From the NCBI GenBank assembly GCA_030844895.1, contig CM061233.1:55543453-55607452 (forward strand): a stretch of DNA of 64,000 bases. Direction: 5' to 3'. A model generated the notes under the pieces. It worked only from the letters and a program-made list of their open reading frames with translations. It was not told the origin of the DNA and ran no database searches. Origin of the DNA: Ambrosia x helenae (Eukaryota; Streptophyta; Magnoliopsida; Asterales; Asteraceae). The position numbers were made by a program, and so were the translations under genes. Of this stretch, positions 20,339-31,849 are shown one piece after another. Every line of letters starts with the position of its first letter. The stretch's first letter is position 1.

Positions 20339-20960
20339 CAAACAATCAAACAAACAAACACGAAACGATTAAAATTTTTCCAAAAACAGATTTCTCCTTC
20401 GTATAAACGGAGGTGCGAATGAGAAAATTTTTCTCCTTCGACCAAACAATCTGATACGAATGTGGAAAAACAAATATCAAAACTCCTTCGACCACTTGAA
20501 TCTTCCTTCGACCGTTCAACAAATCTCCTTCGACCGAACGATAATACGAAAGAGACACAATGGTGCGAATGAAAAATATAAGCAATCAAAGTTCACTTTC
20601 GACCACTAAATTCACTCCTTCGACCACAAAAACACTCGTTCGACCTAATACACTGCCACTTTCGACCAAATTCTCTCTTTCGACCCCTGTGATTTCAAAA
20701 ACGGTTATTCTTTGAAAATCAGTTAGATTTGATCATGTTTATCAAAAGTTGATGGAATTTGATGATCTTAATCAGGTTTTGAATCGGATGTAATTTGAAA
20801 CAACTTTAATAAAGTGAATTATCCAATTCAAACACGAAATCAAGGTGAAATCAATCAAAAACACATCATTTCAGTTTGTTCACTTAAAACAGAAAATTTT
20901 TGATCAAATTTGGGTCAAAATCAACTGAGAAGCTATCAATTTGTGGTTGTTTGATTCAGA
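20339..20960 (-). promoter_or_regulatory. Copia 5' leader with motif array
   Basis: Between the primer site and gag. The sense strand of 20395-20700 holds at least ten copies of GGTCGAA(A/G)G(A/T)G or its CATTCG(C/T)ACC counterpart, the same family as in the LTR U3 and upstream of the third ORF. The leader ends in a strong polypyrimidine tract and GTTTGCAG (20336-20343) just before gag, so at least part may be an intron. The region 20700-20960 is AT-rich with nothing recognisable. Confidence 0.55.
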
Positions 20961-20963
20961 TAG

Positions 20964-20975
20964 GCTCTGATACCA
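20964..20975 (-). promoter_or_regulatory. Primer binding site, initiator-tRNA-Met type
   Basis: The sense strand reads TGGTATCAGAGC, complementary to the 3' end of plant initiator tRNA-Met, beginning 3 bases after the 5' LTR end at 20979. This fixes the minus-strand orientation of the element. Confidence 0.93.
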
Positions 20976-20978
20976 CTT

Positions 20979-21491
20979 TGTATACGCGTGAAAAGATCGT
21001 TTAGTTACAAAGACAATCAAACAAGTTAACTTTGGGTGCGGAATCCCCAAAATTATCACAAAATGATAACTAATCAGTAAAACAAACACAAATCATCATT
21101 TTCAATCATTTTCATTTCATAAACAAATCAAATACACTTAGAAAGATGTTTACAATCAAGGTTTAGACGTGTAATAAGACTAATAAAAGTTACAGAGAGA
21201 AATTGGACAAAGGGCGGGAACAAATGACACACAACTTAACTACAAAATCTGAGTTTGCCTTTATATAGACTGCACATTCGCCCAAAAAGTTCATACGAAT
21301 GTGCAGGTTCGCCCACTTTCAGTGGTCGAACCAAACTCCACAATAAACAAAGACTCATTCGTCCAAAATCTTCCTTCGCACCTTCAATTTCTCTCCTTCG
21401 CACCTACCAAAACTCACCTTCGCACCATCGACAAACATCAAAACATATGGTTTATCTAATCCAAAGCATTAGTCGCACATATGCACCTACA
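20979..21491 (-). repeat. SIRE-like copia 5' LTR, 513 bp
   Basis: Same length and sequence as the 3' LTR at 6193-6705 by direct reading, with no difference found. It is followed on the plus strand by the target duplication AATAG (21492-21496). Confidence 0.95.
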
Positions 21492-21986
21492 AATAGCCTA
21501 ACATAATTAATTTATTACTTTTCAAAGGAAACCTTTCTACCGGCCGAGCCTACCCACATATCCCAAATCAGACACGTTTCCAATCAATTTTAATCTCTTA
21601 TTATACATACTATTTGAAAACCGGACACCTAACTTTACCTATCATTTTCCATATTTTATATAATGCAAACTTCAAAATCAGGGACATTTTTTTACACGAC
21701 TATGACAGACACGGTCCCATCCCCACACTTAAATTTTGCATTGTCCCCAATGCAGGAATGGACAACTGACTCAAACGCAATAATACTGACACTAAACAAA
21801 AAGAAAAACAAAAAGAGAAGATAAAAAGGAAAAGACTTAGCTGGAAATATAGCGAGACTGTCATGTGCCAGTCTAATCCAAAAACATGCCCTTCAATTCG
21901 AACGTGCTCAGCAAACAATTCCAACTCCCACACACGAACGAAAGCGGCTCATCATTCTAAACCACACCCACAAACCATAAACCACC

Positions 21987-22030
<44 letters not shown>

Positions 22031-22420
22031 AAAACATCACCAACCAACCATCCTAGTACCCAAAGTATCAAAATATATCAAGTTTAGTACAGACCATGAT
22101 CAAATCAAAACATCAGATAAAAGAAAAATAAAGGAAAATACTAAACCACCTGGTAGCTCATCCTGTGGCACATGCGGCTCTAGGGCTCTGAAAATGTCTG
22201 GAATAGCAAGGTTCATTGCTCCCATCATACACCTCCACATGCCCTCCTGTCTGCGATGACCAGCAACAATCAACTCTCGTAACTACAAATACTGCCTATC
22301 TGTCCTCTCACAAAGTGCCTGTAAAGTCAATGGTACTGGAAGTGGCTCTCTAAGAGGATACTGACGACCAGGCAACTCTCTCCTATGCCTAGGTCTTTGT
22401 AAACGAGTTGGGATGCCGGC
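21492..22420 (-). other. Athila 3' internal region resumed (copy A), with (AT)n
   Basis: Continues the Athila sequence broken at 6192 and matches copy B from about 35144. It contains an (AT)n run at 21989-22027. Copy A lacks about 35 bp (the CAGTGATCATGCTGG...CAGCTTCA stretch of copy B at about 35806-35853), so the tail of the downstream ORF is shortened here. The sense region just before 22421 still reads like the ORF's C-terminal extension (LPVPLTLQALCERTDRQYL) beyond an in-frame stop. Confidence 0.65.
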
Positions 22421-23498
22421 CTAGAGTGCTTCAGCTGCTGCTGACCCCTCGGGGGGTGGTACCTGTGGACCTAGGATGACTGTGTCCCATTCCACAGGAT
22501 CAGTCGATACTAAAATGCCTGCCTGCTTAGGCTCTTTCTCTCCAAAATACTTTGCCATTGGCCCCTCCACTAAATAACTCTTTTTATACCTGTTAAAAAC
22601 CTTCAAATTCTCCGCTAAAATAGTAATATATGGACCCATGTCTAAAGCAGCCTGGTCTCCTCCCCTCCTGGGCCTAGCAAAAGACCAAGCCAACACACTA
22701 GCTAAATTGGCCTCTCGGCCCTGAACCATACATAACAAGCAGAAAAGCAATATCCAGTTCACCTTATTCTCTCCTGATTTCCTACCCACCAAAGTACATG
22801 ACAAAATCTTAAGTATATACATGTAAACCGGATCTCGAATATCTGTTCCAGCCATATTTTTAGAAAACGGTGTAATAGCAATGGTATCCCAAAACTCAAT
22901 TAAGTCATGCACTGTCAAACTATGCTCTTTCTCCACCTTATAAGCTCCTCTCAAACTAGTCAAGAAACCTGGAGTCGCAACCTCCTCACTCGTGTAGAAG
23001 CCACTAACCACAGCGAAATCAAGTATAGACATCTCATGAAGTACCCTACCCAGAGAAAACGACACTGCATCCCGGTCGGGAAATGTGCCTTTCTTATGCT
23101 TAAATGTAGAGTGAAACTCAATGGTTAACTCCTCATAATGTTCTTTATCACAAGGTAACACCTGCTTAAACCTAGGCCCCAGCAATCCCTCAATTCTCTC
23201 TCGCTGACCCACTGTATGTAACCAATCCCAGTTAATCGTGTGCGGTACTAAAAGCTCCATATCAACCAAAACATCACACTTCTCTGCTTCTTTGGTACCT
23301 TCCTGAAACTGTAGGAGGGTATGCCGCCTGAGGTCCTCTCTTATGCATATTGTGAGTGTCTCCGGTGCCGAATATAGAATCTCTCGGCGTCTCTGATTTT
23401 TTTCTCGAGCATTCTCCTGCTATACTGGTACCTGCCTCGGGGGTGATGCGGGTGCCTTCTTTCGTTTTTGACCAGCGCGAGACGACGACTCACCTGCC
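22421..23498 (-). pseudogene. Athila downstream ORF, copy A, one premature stop
   Basis: The sense ATG at 23498 (MAGESSSRAGQKRKKAP) follows GTTGTTTTGCAGGC, an acceptor-like site. The frame has one TAG near residue 29 (copy B has a sense codon there) and then stays open to 22421 (about 359 codons). The basic N-terminus is followed by a compact domain (ELLVPHTINWDWLHTVGQRE; SFSLGRVLHEMSILDF) resembling the 'ATHILA ORF-1 / putative plant transposon' proteins found between pol and the 3' LTR in Athila elements. No convincing signal peptide; one hydrophobic stretch (WILLFCLLCMV). The TAG at the end is shared by both copies, although the reading continues for about 80 more codons in similar sequence. 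Confidence 0.75.
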
Positions 23499-24819
23499 AT
23501 GCCTGCAAAACAACGTTAAGCCCAAACAATAACATACAAGCAAGCATTAGTAATCACAATCTATTTTTTTAATATATATATATATATATTTATATACAAA
23601 AATACGACCGTATAGCATTTCTTTCGCAGTTGTGACCGAAATAAAAAATAAATACAACTCGAAAAGTGGATTACCGTTTACAAGTTATCGAATTCTAGAC
23701 CCAAACCTCGCCCGAATGGAGATTGAGTACGGGCGAGGCATTCTTATACATGTGAATAGCATACTAGTAAACCCAACGACTCACAGAAGACAAAAAACTA
23801 ACTAAGACAGACTCGACATGCAGTTGTGACACTAGGATGAACAAAAACAACTCAAATCCCGACACTTTAATTGTCCGCAATTAAGTACAAGTGCCTAATT
23901 GATTCAAAATGGCAACCCGAAAGACAAAATTGAGAAAGCGAGTGGTTTTAGTAAAATTTTATTCGGGTGGAAAAACTCCCCTTAGAAGGGGGAGTTTTGG
24001 CCATTTTGTACCTAATAAAAACGACATCAATAATGTGACATAATCCCAACACATGGCAATGAAGACCATAATCGACACAAAAGACGCGACCCTAACGGAC
24101 TAGCGACCTAAGTAGAACTCAACTAAATAATATTATGACTCGACCATAAGACATTAACACTTAAGTAAAACTAACTACACTATGACGCAATCCCAAAGAA
24201 GACCACAACACTATAACACCATACCACAGACAACACTGACAAATACGCTACTCTAGAGACACAACATAAACAGACTAGAACCCCATGTAGAACTCGGCCA
24301 AAGGATAGTATCAATTAAGCATACACTACGACAGAATCGCAAACAAAACAATAAAATACGAAGACACTACCACATAATTCCAAACACATCAACGACGATA
24401 ATAAGCGAAAATACAGACACGACACTACCACCACAAACGAACCAGTACCATTAAGTCGCTAAGAAAACATATGAATAGAACACGACACAGACGACAAGCA
24501 TCCAAAGGAAAAGTGCAAAAACGCATACCTGTAGGAGTGGACCAATTGAGGACAGAAATAAGAATAATAATTTGAATGTTCGGATAAGGGTTGGGGCGGG
24601 TGGTTAGGGTTAGTAGTCGGAGGGTGTGGCAGATTGAGGCGGGCAGAGGTGGAAGGTGCAGGGGGCGGCGGCGGTTGGATTGCAGGGGCGGCAGAGAGTG
24701 GATGGTGGAGGCGAGGTAGAGGTGGACGGTGGAGGTTTGGTCGGAGGGAATGGCGGTGGAGTTATGTTAGGGGTTTGGTGATGAGTGTTCAGAGGAGAAG
24801 AAGAAGAAAGCAGGTCTCA
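23499..24819. other. Athila region between integrase and downstream ORF
   Basis: About 1.3 kb without a conserved frame. 23499-24262 is duplicated in copy B (37207-37965); 24263-24819 is present only here. Short (AT)n near 23570-23592; GGGG-rich stretch at 24590-24780 whose plus-strand open frame is Gly/Trp/Arg-rich and not protein-like. The long gap before the ORF and the acceptor at its start fit expression from a spliced RNA. Confidence 0.6.

Positions 24820-24909
<90 letters not shown>
24820..24909. repeat. (ATT)30 microsatellite
   Basis: Uninterrupted ATT repeats, about 30 units, inside the Athila element. Open frames of poly-Ile or poly-Leu across it are artefacts. Confidence 0.95.
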
Positions 24910-25198
24910 TTTGTCGCACTACGTGACCCAACATTCCAACCCCGTCACGCAGCGTGAAGGGTGGTTTTTCTCAGAAAGTTTGCTCCTTTTCACCCTTTTT
25001 GCCTTAGAAAAATTTTGAGTGTTTTCCCCACCATTCCCAAACCTCATATCTAGCAAAATTTTTGATAAAATACTTATCTGTACGTGCTTTCTCGATGTTC
25101 CCTTCTACGATTTAGCTATGAATTCCTGCAAGATGATGTCGACATACAAAACACAAACCAAAAAACGACAAAAACAAAACCGAAAACTACTAGGTAAG

Positions 25199-26091
25199 CT
25201 ATAAATTACAAGAAAATGAACATCTACAAACTCTACACTTGGGATTAACCGTCTTAATGGCCCAAAGAGCTCGATGTTCTAGCTCAACAGGGAGATGACA
25301 TGCTTTACCGTAGACAATCATAAACGGAGTAGTGCCTAATGGTGTTTTGTATGCAGTTCTAAATGCCCAAAGCGCATCATCTAGCTTGTCGGACCAATCC
25401 TTCCGACTTTTCCCAACGGTTTTCTCGAGGATTCTCTTGACTCCTTGGTTCGCATTCTCCACTTGACCGCTTGTTTGAGGATGGTAGGCGGTAGATAGAC
25501 GGTGAGTGACCCCGTAGCGCGCTAACACCTTTTCCATCAAGGTGTTACAGAAATGCGTGCCATGATCACTAATAAGAGCTTTAGGAGTACCAAAAACGAG
25601 TGAACAACTTCTTCAAAAATTTCACCACCACTCGGGCATCATTAGTAGGTAAAGCTTGCGCTTCCACCCACTTGGAAACATAATCAATGGCCACGAGGAT
25701 GTACCGGTTCCCTCCAGAAATGGGGAACGGTCCCATGAAATCAATGCCCCATACATCAAATACTTCAAGAACCTGAATGGAGTTCTGAGGCATCTCATCC
25801 TTGGATGAAATATTACCGGTGCGTTGACAAGCATCACACCGCCTTACGAAATCGAGGGCATCCTTCACCACTGAAGGCCAATAAAAACCACTATCAAAGA
25901 CCTTCTGAGCTGTAGTGTGATGAGCATGGTGCCCTCCATAGAGACTCTCATGACAATGCCTAATGATCTCTAAACCCTCCTCTCTACTAACACTTCTCCT
26001 CAAAATCCTATCACTTCCTATTCTAAACAGAAAAGGATCATCCCACACATACTTAGTAGCTTCTCTAAGAAACTTCCTATGCTGTTAGGTA
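25199..26091 (-). pseudogene. Athila integrase, frameshifted and truncated
   Basis: The zinc-binding HHCC module (HCHESLYGGHH ... CDACQ) and core with D (GIDFMGPFP), D (ISDHGTHF) and E (QTSGQVENANQG) can all be read, but the frame changes near 25560 (a stop follows FTRF) and the C-terminal third is missing: after ALWAIKTVNPK the sequence passes directly into non-coding DNA at about 25240. Upstream it joins the RNase H segment. It cannot make a full integrase. Confidence 0.85.
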
Positions 26092-26099
26092 TTCATACC

Positions 26100-27937
26100 C
26101 TATACCAACATCCCATGAGCATGATAATTAGCCAAATCAGTGAACCATGGCATACCTTGCTTCTCAGCCTCAACAAAATCTATGGACTCGTGAGGGAATT
26201 TATCTCCAATCGCTTCCTCATGAATCTCCTCCTTACTCGGATCCTCTAAATGAGAAAGGTGATCCGCAGCCACGTTCTCTGCTCCCCGTTTATCCTTAAT
26301 CTCAATATCAAACTCATAAAGCAAAAGAATCCACCGAATTAAGCGAGGTTTGGCGTCCTTCTTTGCAAAAAGAAACCGCAAAGCCGAGTGATCAGTAAAG
26401 ATGGTGGTTTTGGAATGCACGAGATAAGAACGAAATTTAACAAATGCAAACACAACTGCCAGGAGCTCTTTCTCGGTGGTTATGTAGTTCTCCTGAGCAT
26501 CATTTAGGGTCTTACTAGCGTAATAGACAGGATGAAAGTGTTTGTCACGCCTTTGCCCTAAGACTGCCCTGACTGCGTAGTCACACGCATCACACATGAG
26601 CTCAAAAGGCAAGCTCCAGTCGGGTGAAACTAAGATAGGAGCACTCACCAATCGCTCCTTCAAAAACTCAAAAGCCTTTAGACACTCCTCATCAAAGACA
26701 AAAGGAATGTCTTTCTCAAGAAGACGGCTCATGGGGCGAATGATTTTGGAAAAATCCTTAATGAACCTACGATAGAAGCCCGCATGACCAAGAAAACTAC
26801 GGATGGACTTGACATTGGTCGGAGGTGGAAGCCTACTAATGGTGTCAATCTTAGCCCTGTCAACCTCTATACCATCCCTAGAAATCTTATGTCTTAGAAC
26901 TATCCCTCAGTCACCATAAAGAGACACTTCTCCCAATTCAACATTAACTTAGATTCTACACATCTCTCTAGCATTCTCTTTAATTTAACCAAGCAAACAT
27001 CAAAAGAGCTACCATAAACTGAAAAATCATCCATGAAAACCTCCATAGATGTCTCAATCATATCCTGAAAGATAGCTATCATGCAACGCTGAAAAGTCGC
27101 CGGAGCGTTACATAACCCAAACGGCATGCGGCGATACGCATAAGTGCCATAGGGGCATGTAAAGGTGGTCTTCTCCTGATCCTCCGGTGCAATGGGGATC
27201 TGAAAATAACCTGAAAAACCGTCAAGGAAACAGTAAAACTATTGCCCTGCCAAACGCTCCAACATCTGATCAATGAACGGGAGAGGAAAATGGTCTTTCC
27301 TGGTGGTGTCTTTCAGTCTCCTGTAATCAATACAAACACGCCAACCAGTGATAGTACGAGTGGGAATAAGCTCATTCTTCTCATTAGTGACCACAGTCAT
27401 CCCTCCTTTCTTAGGGACAACCTGAGTCGGGCTCACCCACGGGGAATCAGAGATGGGATAGATTAGACCAGCATCTATGAGCTTAAGAACCCCCTTCCTA
27501 ACTACATCCTGCATGTTTGGATTTAGGCGTCTCTGAGGCTGCACCACAGGCTTATAATCATCCTCCATGAGTATCCTGTCGGTACAGTAGGTAGGGCTGA
27601 TGCCCTTGATGTCAGAGAGCCTTCATGCAATGGCTTGCTTATGTGCCTTCAACACATCAAGCAACCGACTCTTCTCCTCCCCCGTCAGTTTAGATGAAAT
27701 AATGACGGGCAAACTAGCATTCTCCCCTAAGTAGGCATACTCTAAGTGAAAGGGTAAAACCTTAAGTTCTAAAGGCGGTGGTGTCTCTAAAGAAGGTTTA
27801 CCACTCTCCTCACGAACCTCACTAATCTCTAATGCCTCAGGAAACAAAGGGGCTTCGTCCTCAAAAGAACCTAACTCCTCATCATGGTCCTCAATGACCA
27901 AATCAGCTCCACGGATGTAGTCAAGACATCGGTCCAC
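26100..27937 (-). pseudogene. Athila reverse transcriptase and RNase H, interrupted
   Basis: Reading from 27937: linker, in-frame stop near 27620, RT palm (WVSPTQVVPKKGG; RVCIDYRRLKD), an in-frame TAG at about 27239-27241, then MPFGLCNAPATFQRCM and the catalytic FMDDFSVYG, a frameshift near 26905, thumb and RNase H (ELMCDACDYAVRAVLGQ; FTDHSALRFLFAKKDAKPR), ending near 26100. At least two stops and one shift, so non-functional. YxDD is represented by FMDD, normal for Athila. Confidence 0.85.
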
Positions 27938-27954
27938 ACGAGAGATAAAAGAAT

Positions 27955-28533
27955 TTATGAAATAAACAAGTCACTGGGACCGCTAAAATCATCTTGACTA
28001 CCAGGGTATCTCATGGATTTGACGATCTCAAATGTGACCGTCTCATCTCCTACGCGTAGAGTGATCTTCCCGTCAAAGACATCAATGAGTGCCTTGGCGG
28101 TACGCAGAAACGGACGACCTAGAATTAGAGGTACTTTGTCATCTACCTCCATGTCAAGAATAACGAAATCCACGGGGAAAACAAATTTATCAACTTTCAC
28201 CAACAAGTTTTCCACAATGCCCCGTGGATATTTGACCGATCGGTCAGCAAGGGATAAAGTCATGCGTGTTGGGGTCAGGTCACCTAGGTCTAGTTTCTCA
28301 TAAAGAGAATAAGGCATCAGGTTGATACTAGCACCTAAGTCTGCCAACGCGTAGTTTTGAGTGTCACTACCAATCATACACGGGATTGTAAAAATCCCGG
28401 GGTCTGTCAATTTCTCCGGTAGCTTGTTCAAAACCACCGCAGAACATCCCGCAGTCAATGGAATGTTTGAGACCTCCCCCAGCCTATTTTTCCTTTTCAG
28501 AAGATCTTTAAGGAATTTGGTATATTTAGGCAT
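27955..28533 (-). pseudogene. Athila aspartic protease
   Basis: Retropepsin-like domain with active site YALADLGASINLMP and downstream PLILGRPFLRTAKALIDV. DLGA in place of DTGA is the Athila form. The frame differs from the gag C-terminal segment upstream (28497-29084), so a frameshift lies near 28500-28530; a stop and frame change separates it from the RT segment. Confidence 0.85.
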
Positions 28534-29465
28534 ATGCTGGAGGGCCTCAATGAACGGAGATTGATTTTAAGCTGCTTAAACATATCTAGAAAATGCCCAT
28601 ACTCCTTAGCATATTTCTGGTTCCTAAGGCGGGCTGGGTATGGAAGACAAGAAGGATCAATCTCAGGGGTAGGCCTAATCAGTGTGGGTGTCCTACCTAC
28701 AACCTTCTCTATCTGAGGCTCACTATTTGGTGCGGTACTTGCTGGGACTAGCCTAGGTTGCACCCTACTAGGAGCCTCCATCTCTATTTCCTCATCTACT
28801 TGCTCCTCTACCTCACTCTCTACCTGCTCACTAAATCTCTCTGCCCCTCTACCACTACGAGTGGTGACTGCTTTTAGTTGGGCGGCTGGGTTGGGTTGAG
28901 TACTACCCGAGAACTGGCCTTGAGGCCGCTCTTCCAACCGCCTAGCAATATCACCAATAGTACGCTGAAGATCCAAAAATGCAGAGTGGTGATTTTTCAA
29001 TAAGGTGTCATGCTCTGCTAGAGTTTTCTGGGTGTGGGCATCTTTAGCTACTAATTGGGTTAAAAGCTCTTTTATTTCACCCAAACCACCCTCAATACCC
29101 GAACCTACCTTATTACCCGAATTTCCTCTCGAGTACTGACCCTGCCCCTGGTTATGAGCGGAGTTTGAGGAGAAACCAGGGGATTACCGGAAGATTTCCA
29201 GCTGAAGTTTGGATGATTCCTCCAACCTGGGTTGTAAGAATTTCCATAAGAGTTATTTGACCCGCGGTTCTGACCGCCTACAAAATCCACCTGCTCATCC
29301 TGATGAATCAAAGGGCATTCAGAAGTAGCATGCCCTCCCCTACACATCTCACACTTTTCAGATTTCAACTTCAACTCCTTCACTTCCTTAGTTAATGCAT
29401 CTAAAGCAGCAGCCACACTAGTATCCAATGTGACTTGGTGAACGCCTCGAGCTAGTGAGGTGGTA
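28497..29465 (-). pseudogene. Athila gag, C-terminal part with zinc knuckle
   Basis: Continues gag after the solo LTR insertion. The CCHC knuckle reads CEMCRGGHATSEC, followed by an Asn/Gly-rich stretch and, after a frameshift near 29100, a coiled-coil-like segment (GEIKELLTQLVAKDAHTQK) and an acidic linker. The join across the insertion is exact once one copy of the 5-bp duplication CTAGG is removed. Confidence 0.8.
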
Positions 29466-29470
29466 CTAGG

Positions 29471-31844
29471 TGTAACACCCCAACCGATGGCGGAAACATC
29501 GAGGTGTCACGTATGAATGATTGTTCAGTAGCTCATGGTAATACATATGTTTAAATAATCCTTTATTTCATTACAATATTGAATTACATTAAAGTCTTGA
29601 ATGTAATCTAATACACCAATCAAACAAACGAACTTAAAACTTCATATAACTCCTCATGCTAGCTTTAGACTTCAAGCATCAAAATTTCCTGTTAAGTTTG
29701 GAAAGAATGGGGGGGTCAACTAGAAGTTGGTGAGAATACATAAGCCAAGTCAAGCAATTAAGTTTTAGAATAAAAGTTTAGCAATTCATATGTCTAATGT
29801 AAGTTTAAGTCTACATGAATAAACATGAAGTGTAGTATACATATAATCAAACCTCCGACAAGTTTAGGTCCATCCCGCATCCACGGTTCACCTTAATATC
29901 ACGTTGGAACGATAACAATCACCCGCGCTCCCCATAAAAGATGGTCAACGAATCTAGGTGGGATTGCCAATCCAATAGATCTATCACTGTATATCGTCGG
30001 CTTGGCCACAACTAATGATTATGTAAGTTTAAGTTTAAGTCTAATAGTCTTTGTCTAAGTCATGAGGCATTAAAGTTTACAACTAGTCATGTATGTAGAA
30101 TTGCTTAAGTATAAAGTTTCAAGTATAAAGAATTGCATAAACAAGGTTATGTAAACTCACCTTAGCAAAGTGTTAAGTCTCGTGAAATAGAATAAGTGTA
30201 GCCCAACGTTGTCAAGTATTACCCTATATATAAGGTAATAAATAAGTCTAAGTCTTTCTAGTCTACAAGTATTTTCTAGGGTTTCTAATTTAATGCCCAT
30301 TAACATGAGAAGAGAGTGGTGTACAATGAAAGTTATAATGCCACATCACCGTTAACACCCTTGGTGATTAAATTTCCAATCTTATTCATGAAAAGTAAAA
30401 GAAAAAGAGTAATGATTTAATTAATAATTATATAAATAAAAGATTTGTTCAAAAAAATTACAAAATCTTCAAAACGTTTCTTTTAAATTTGTTTATTGGG
30501 GTAACTGAAAATCCAACAATTTTTCAGTTATCACATGATTTGAGGAAATTATACAAATATTTATTTTTGTGAAAATATACTTAAAACATTTGTTAATTGT
30601 TAATAGTAATAGACATGCAATTAAACAGAGTATTTCAAAAGCCAATTTTAAAAGGAAAAAAAATGTGGCAGTGACATAATCGATCAAGATATTAAAATTC
30701 GTTTTTCTCCATATATTAGACTTTCATTTGTGCATGACTAACAGGTTATAAATGCATAAATATAGGGTACGAGGTCGGAGGAAACCTGGTTCAAAAGAGA
30801 GACAAAAAGAGATGGTGAATCGGATAAACTAGCAGAGTAGGTTCGAATGAAAGGCGTCGTTTAAATCGTCCGAGATGCTTGTCATAGACCCATGATCCGC
30901 AACACCGCTTCTCATTTTGCCGCTTTAACAGCGCTTGGAGCCACAACCGTCACTTATAGAGGTTGTTGTTTTGGTGTTGTCCGTCGGAACCGATACGAAG
31001 ATGGTTGTGGTTTGTTTTAACAGAAACGGAAATGACGGCGACGGGTTAGTCGGGAAAGGAGAAAAGATGAGGTGTGAGGTGGGTTCGAAGCGAGTAGAAG
31101 GGTCGACTATTTAAAGGATTGAGTTGGCGGCTTGGTTGTTGTATAAGCTCCTTGCTTTGCGCCAAGATTTCAGTCGAGATTTTGGGAAGGAATCGGGTTT
31201 CTCTTGATTGGGTTGGTTGTAGTTTATCATTGGTGTCTAAATATGGAGGTTTGGTGGTTGATTACCGAAGTCTTAGCCGGAGATGAAGCTATTTGAAATG
31301 TCAATCTATCACACTTTCAAAAGTCATACGTTGACATTTTAATCACACAATATTTGATGAGATAATTTCAATTGGGAGCTTCTATATTTACTCATTTACA
31401 AATTGGTGCACACTTACTACAACAGAAAAAAAAATTAATACCATGAAGTCTAATTTTGAATGAGGTTGAAGACTTCTTCCTTCTTAAATATTATTTTATA
31501 TTAAATATATTTTTTAGTGCTTTTGAATGGTCAAAGCAAAAAAAACAAAGGTTTTCATTTTATTTTCCTTATAGTTATTATTATTATTATTATTATTATT
31601 AATATTAATATTATAAATAAATAAATAAATTCATTAAAAGGATAAAAATAGATAGTTTATTAGGAAAATTTTGTTTACGTTTTGAATTTATACCAACTTA
31701 AAAAAATATTTGTACTATATAAGAATGTTTTGAAATAATACAAAAATTTAGACGTAGTTATATTTGTACAAAAGAATAAGATAGATAAAGTGACGGTTTT
31801 ATTAATCCATAAAAAAAATTTGGGGGAAAATACATGATGTTACA
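29471..31844. mobile_element. 2374-bp solo LTR inserted in Athila gag
   Basis: Ends are TGTAACACCCC and GATGTTACA, so the termini are the inverted pair TGTAACA/TGTTACA. It is flanked by the 5-bp duplication CTAGG (29466-29470 and 31845-31849). No primer site, polypurine tract or internal domain lies between the ends. A diverged relative with the same termini is at 52371-55970; both share GATGGCGGAAACATCG near the start and CCAATAGATCTATCA further in. Which gypsy lineage it comes from is not determined. Contains (ATT)n near 31577-31602. Confidence 0.88.
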
Positions 31845-31849
31845 CTAGG

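Larger units (their letters stand above)
6193..21491 (-). mobile_element. Intact 15.3-kb SIRE-like Ty1/copia retrotransposon with a third ORF
   Basis: Inserted in Athila DNA with a 5-bp target duplication AATAG (6188-6192 and 21492-21496); the empty site can be read in Athila copy B near 35144. The two 513-bp LTRs (6193-6705, 20979-21491) read identical. Sense order, right to left: 5' LTR, tRNA-iMet primer site, leader, gag (1395 aa), pol (1144 aa), A66 tract, 2.2-kb spacer, third ORF (1191 aa), polypurine tract, 3' LTR. PR-INT-RT-RH order makes it Ty1/copia. Large size, an additional ORF after pol and pol style fit the SIRE/Maximus lineage. No frameshift or premature stop was seen in any ORF, and LTR identity implies a very recent insertion. 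Confidence 0.93.

Noticed and set aside
24634..25018. 107- and 77-aa frames with poly-Ile or poly-Leu
   Set aside because: Translation of the (ATT)30 microsatellite and a G-rich flank.
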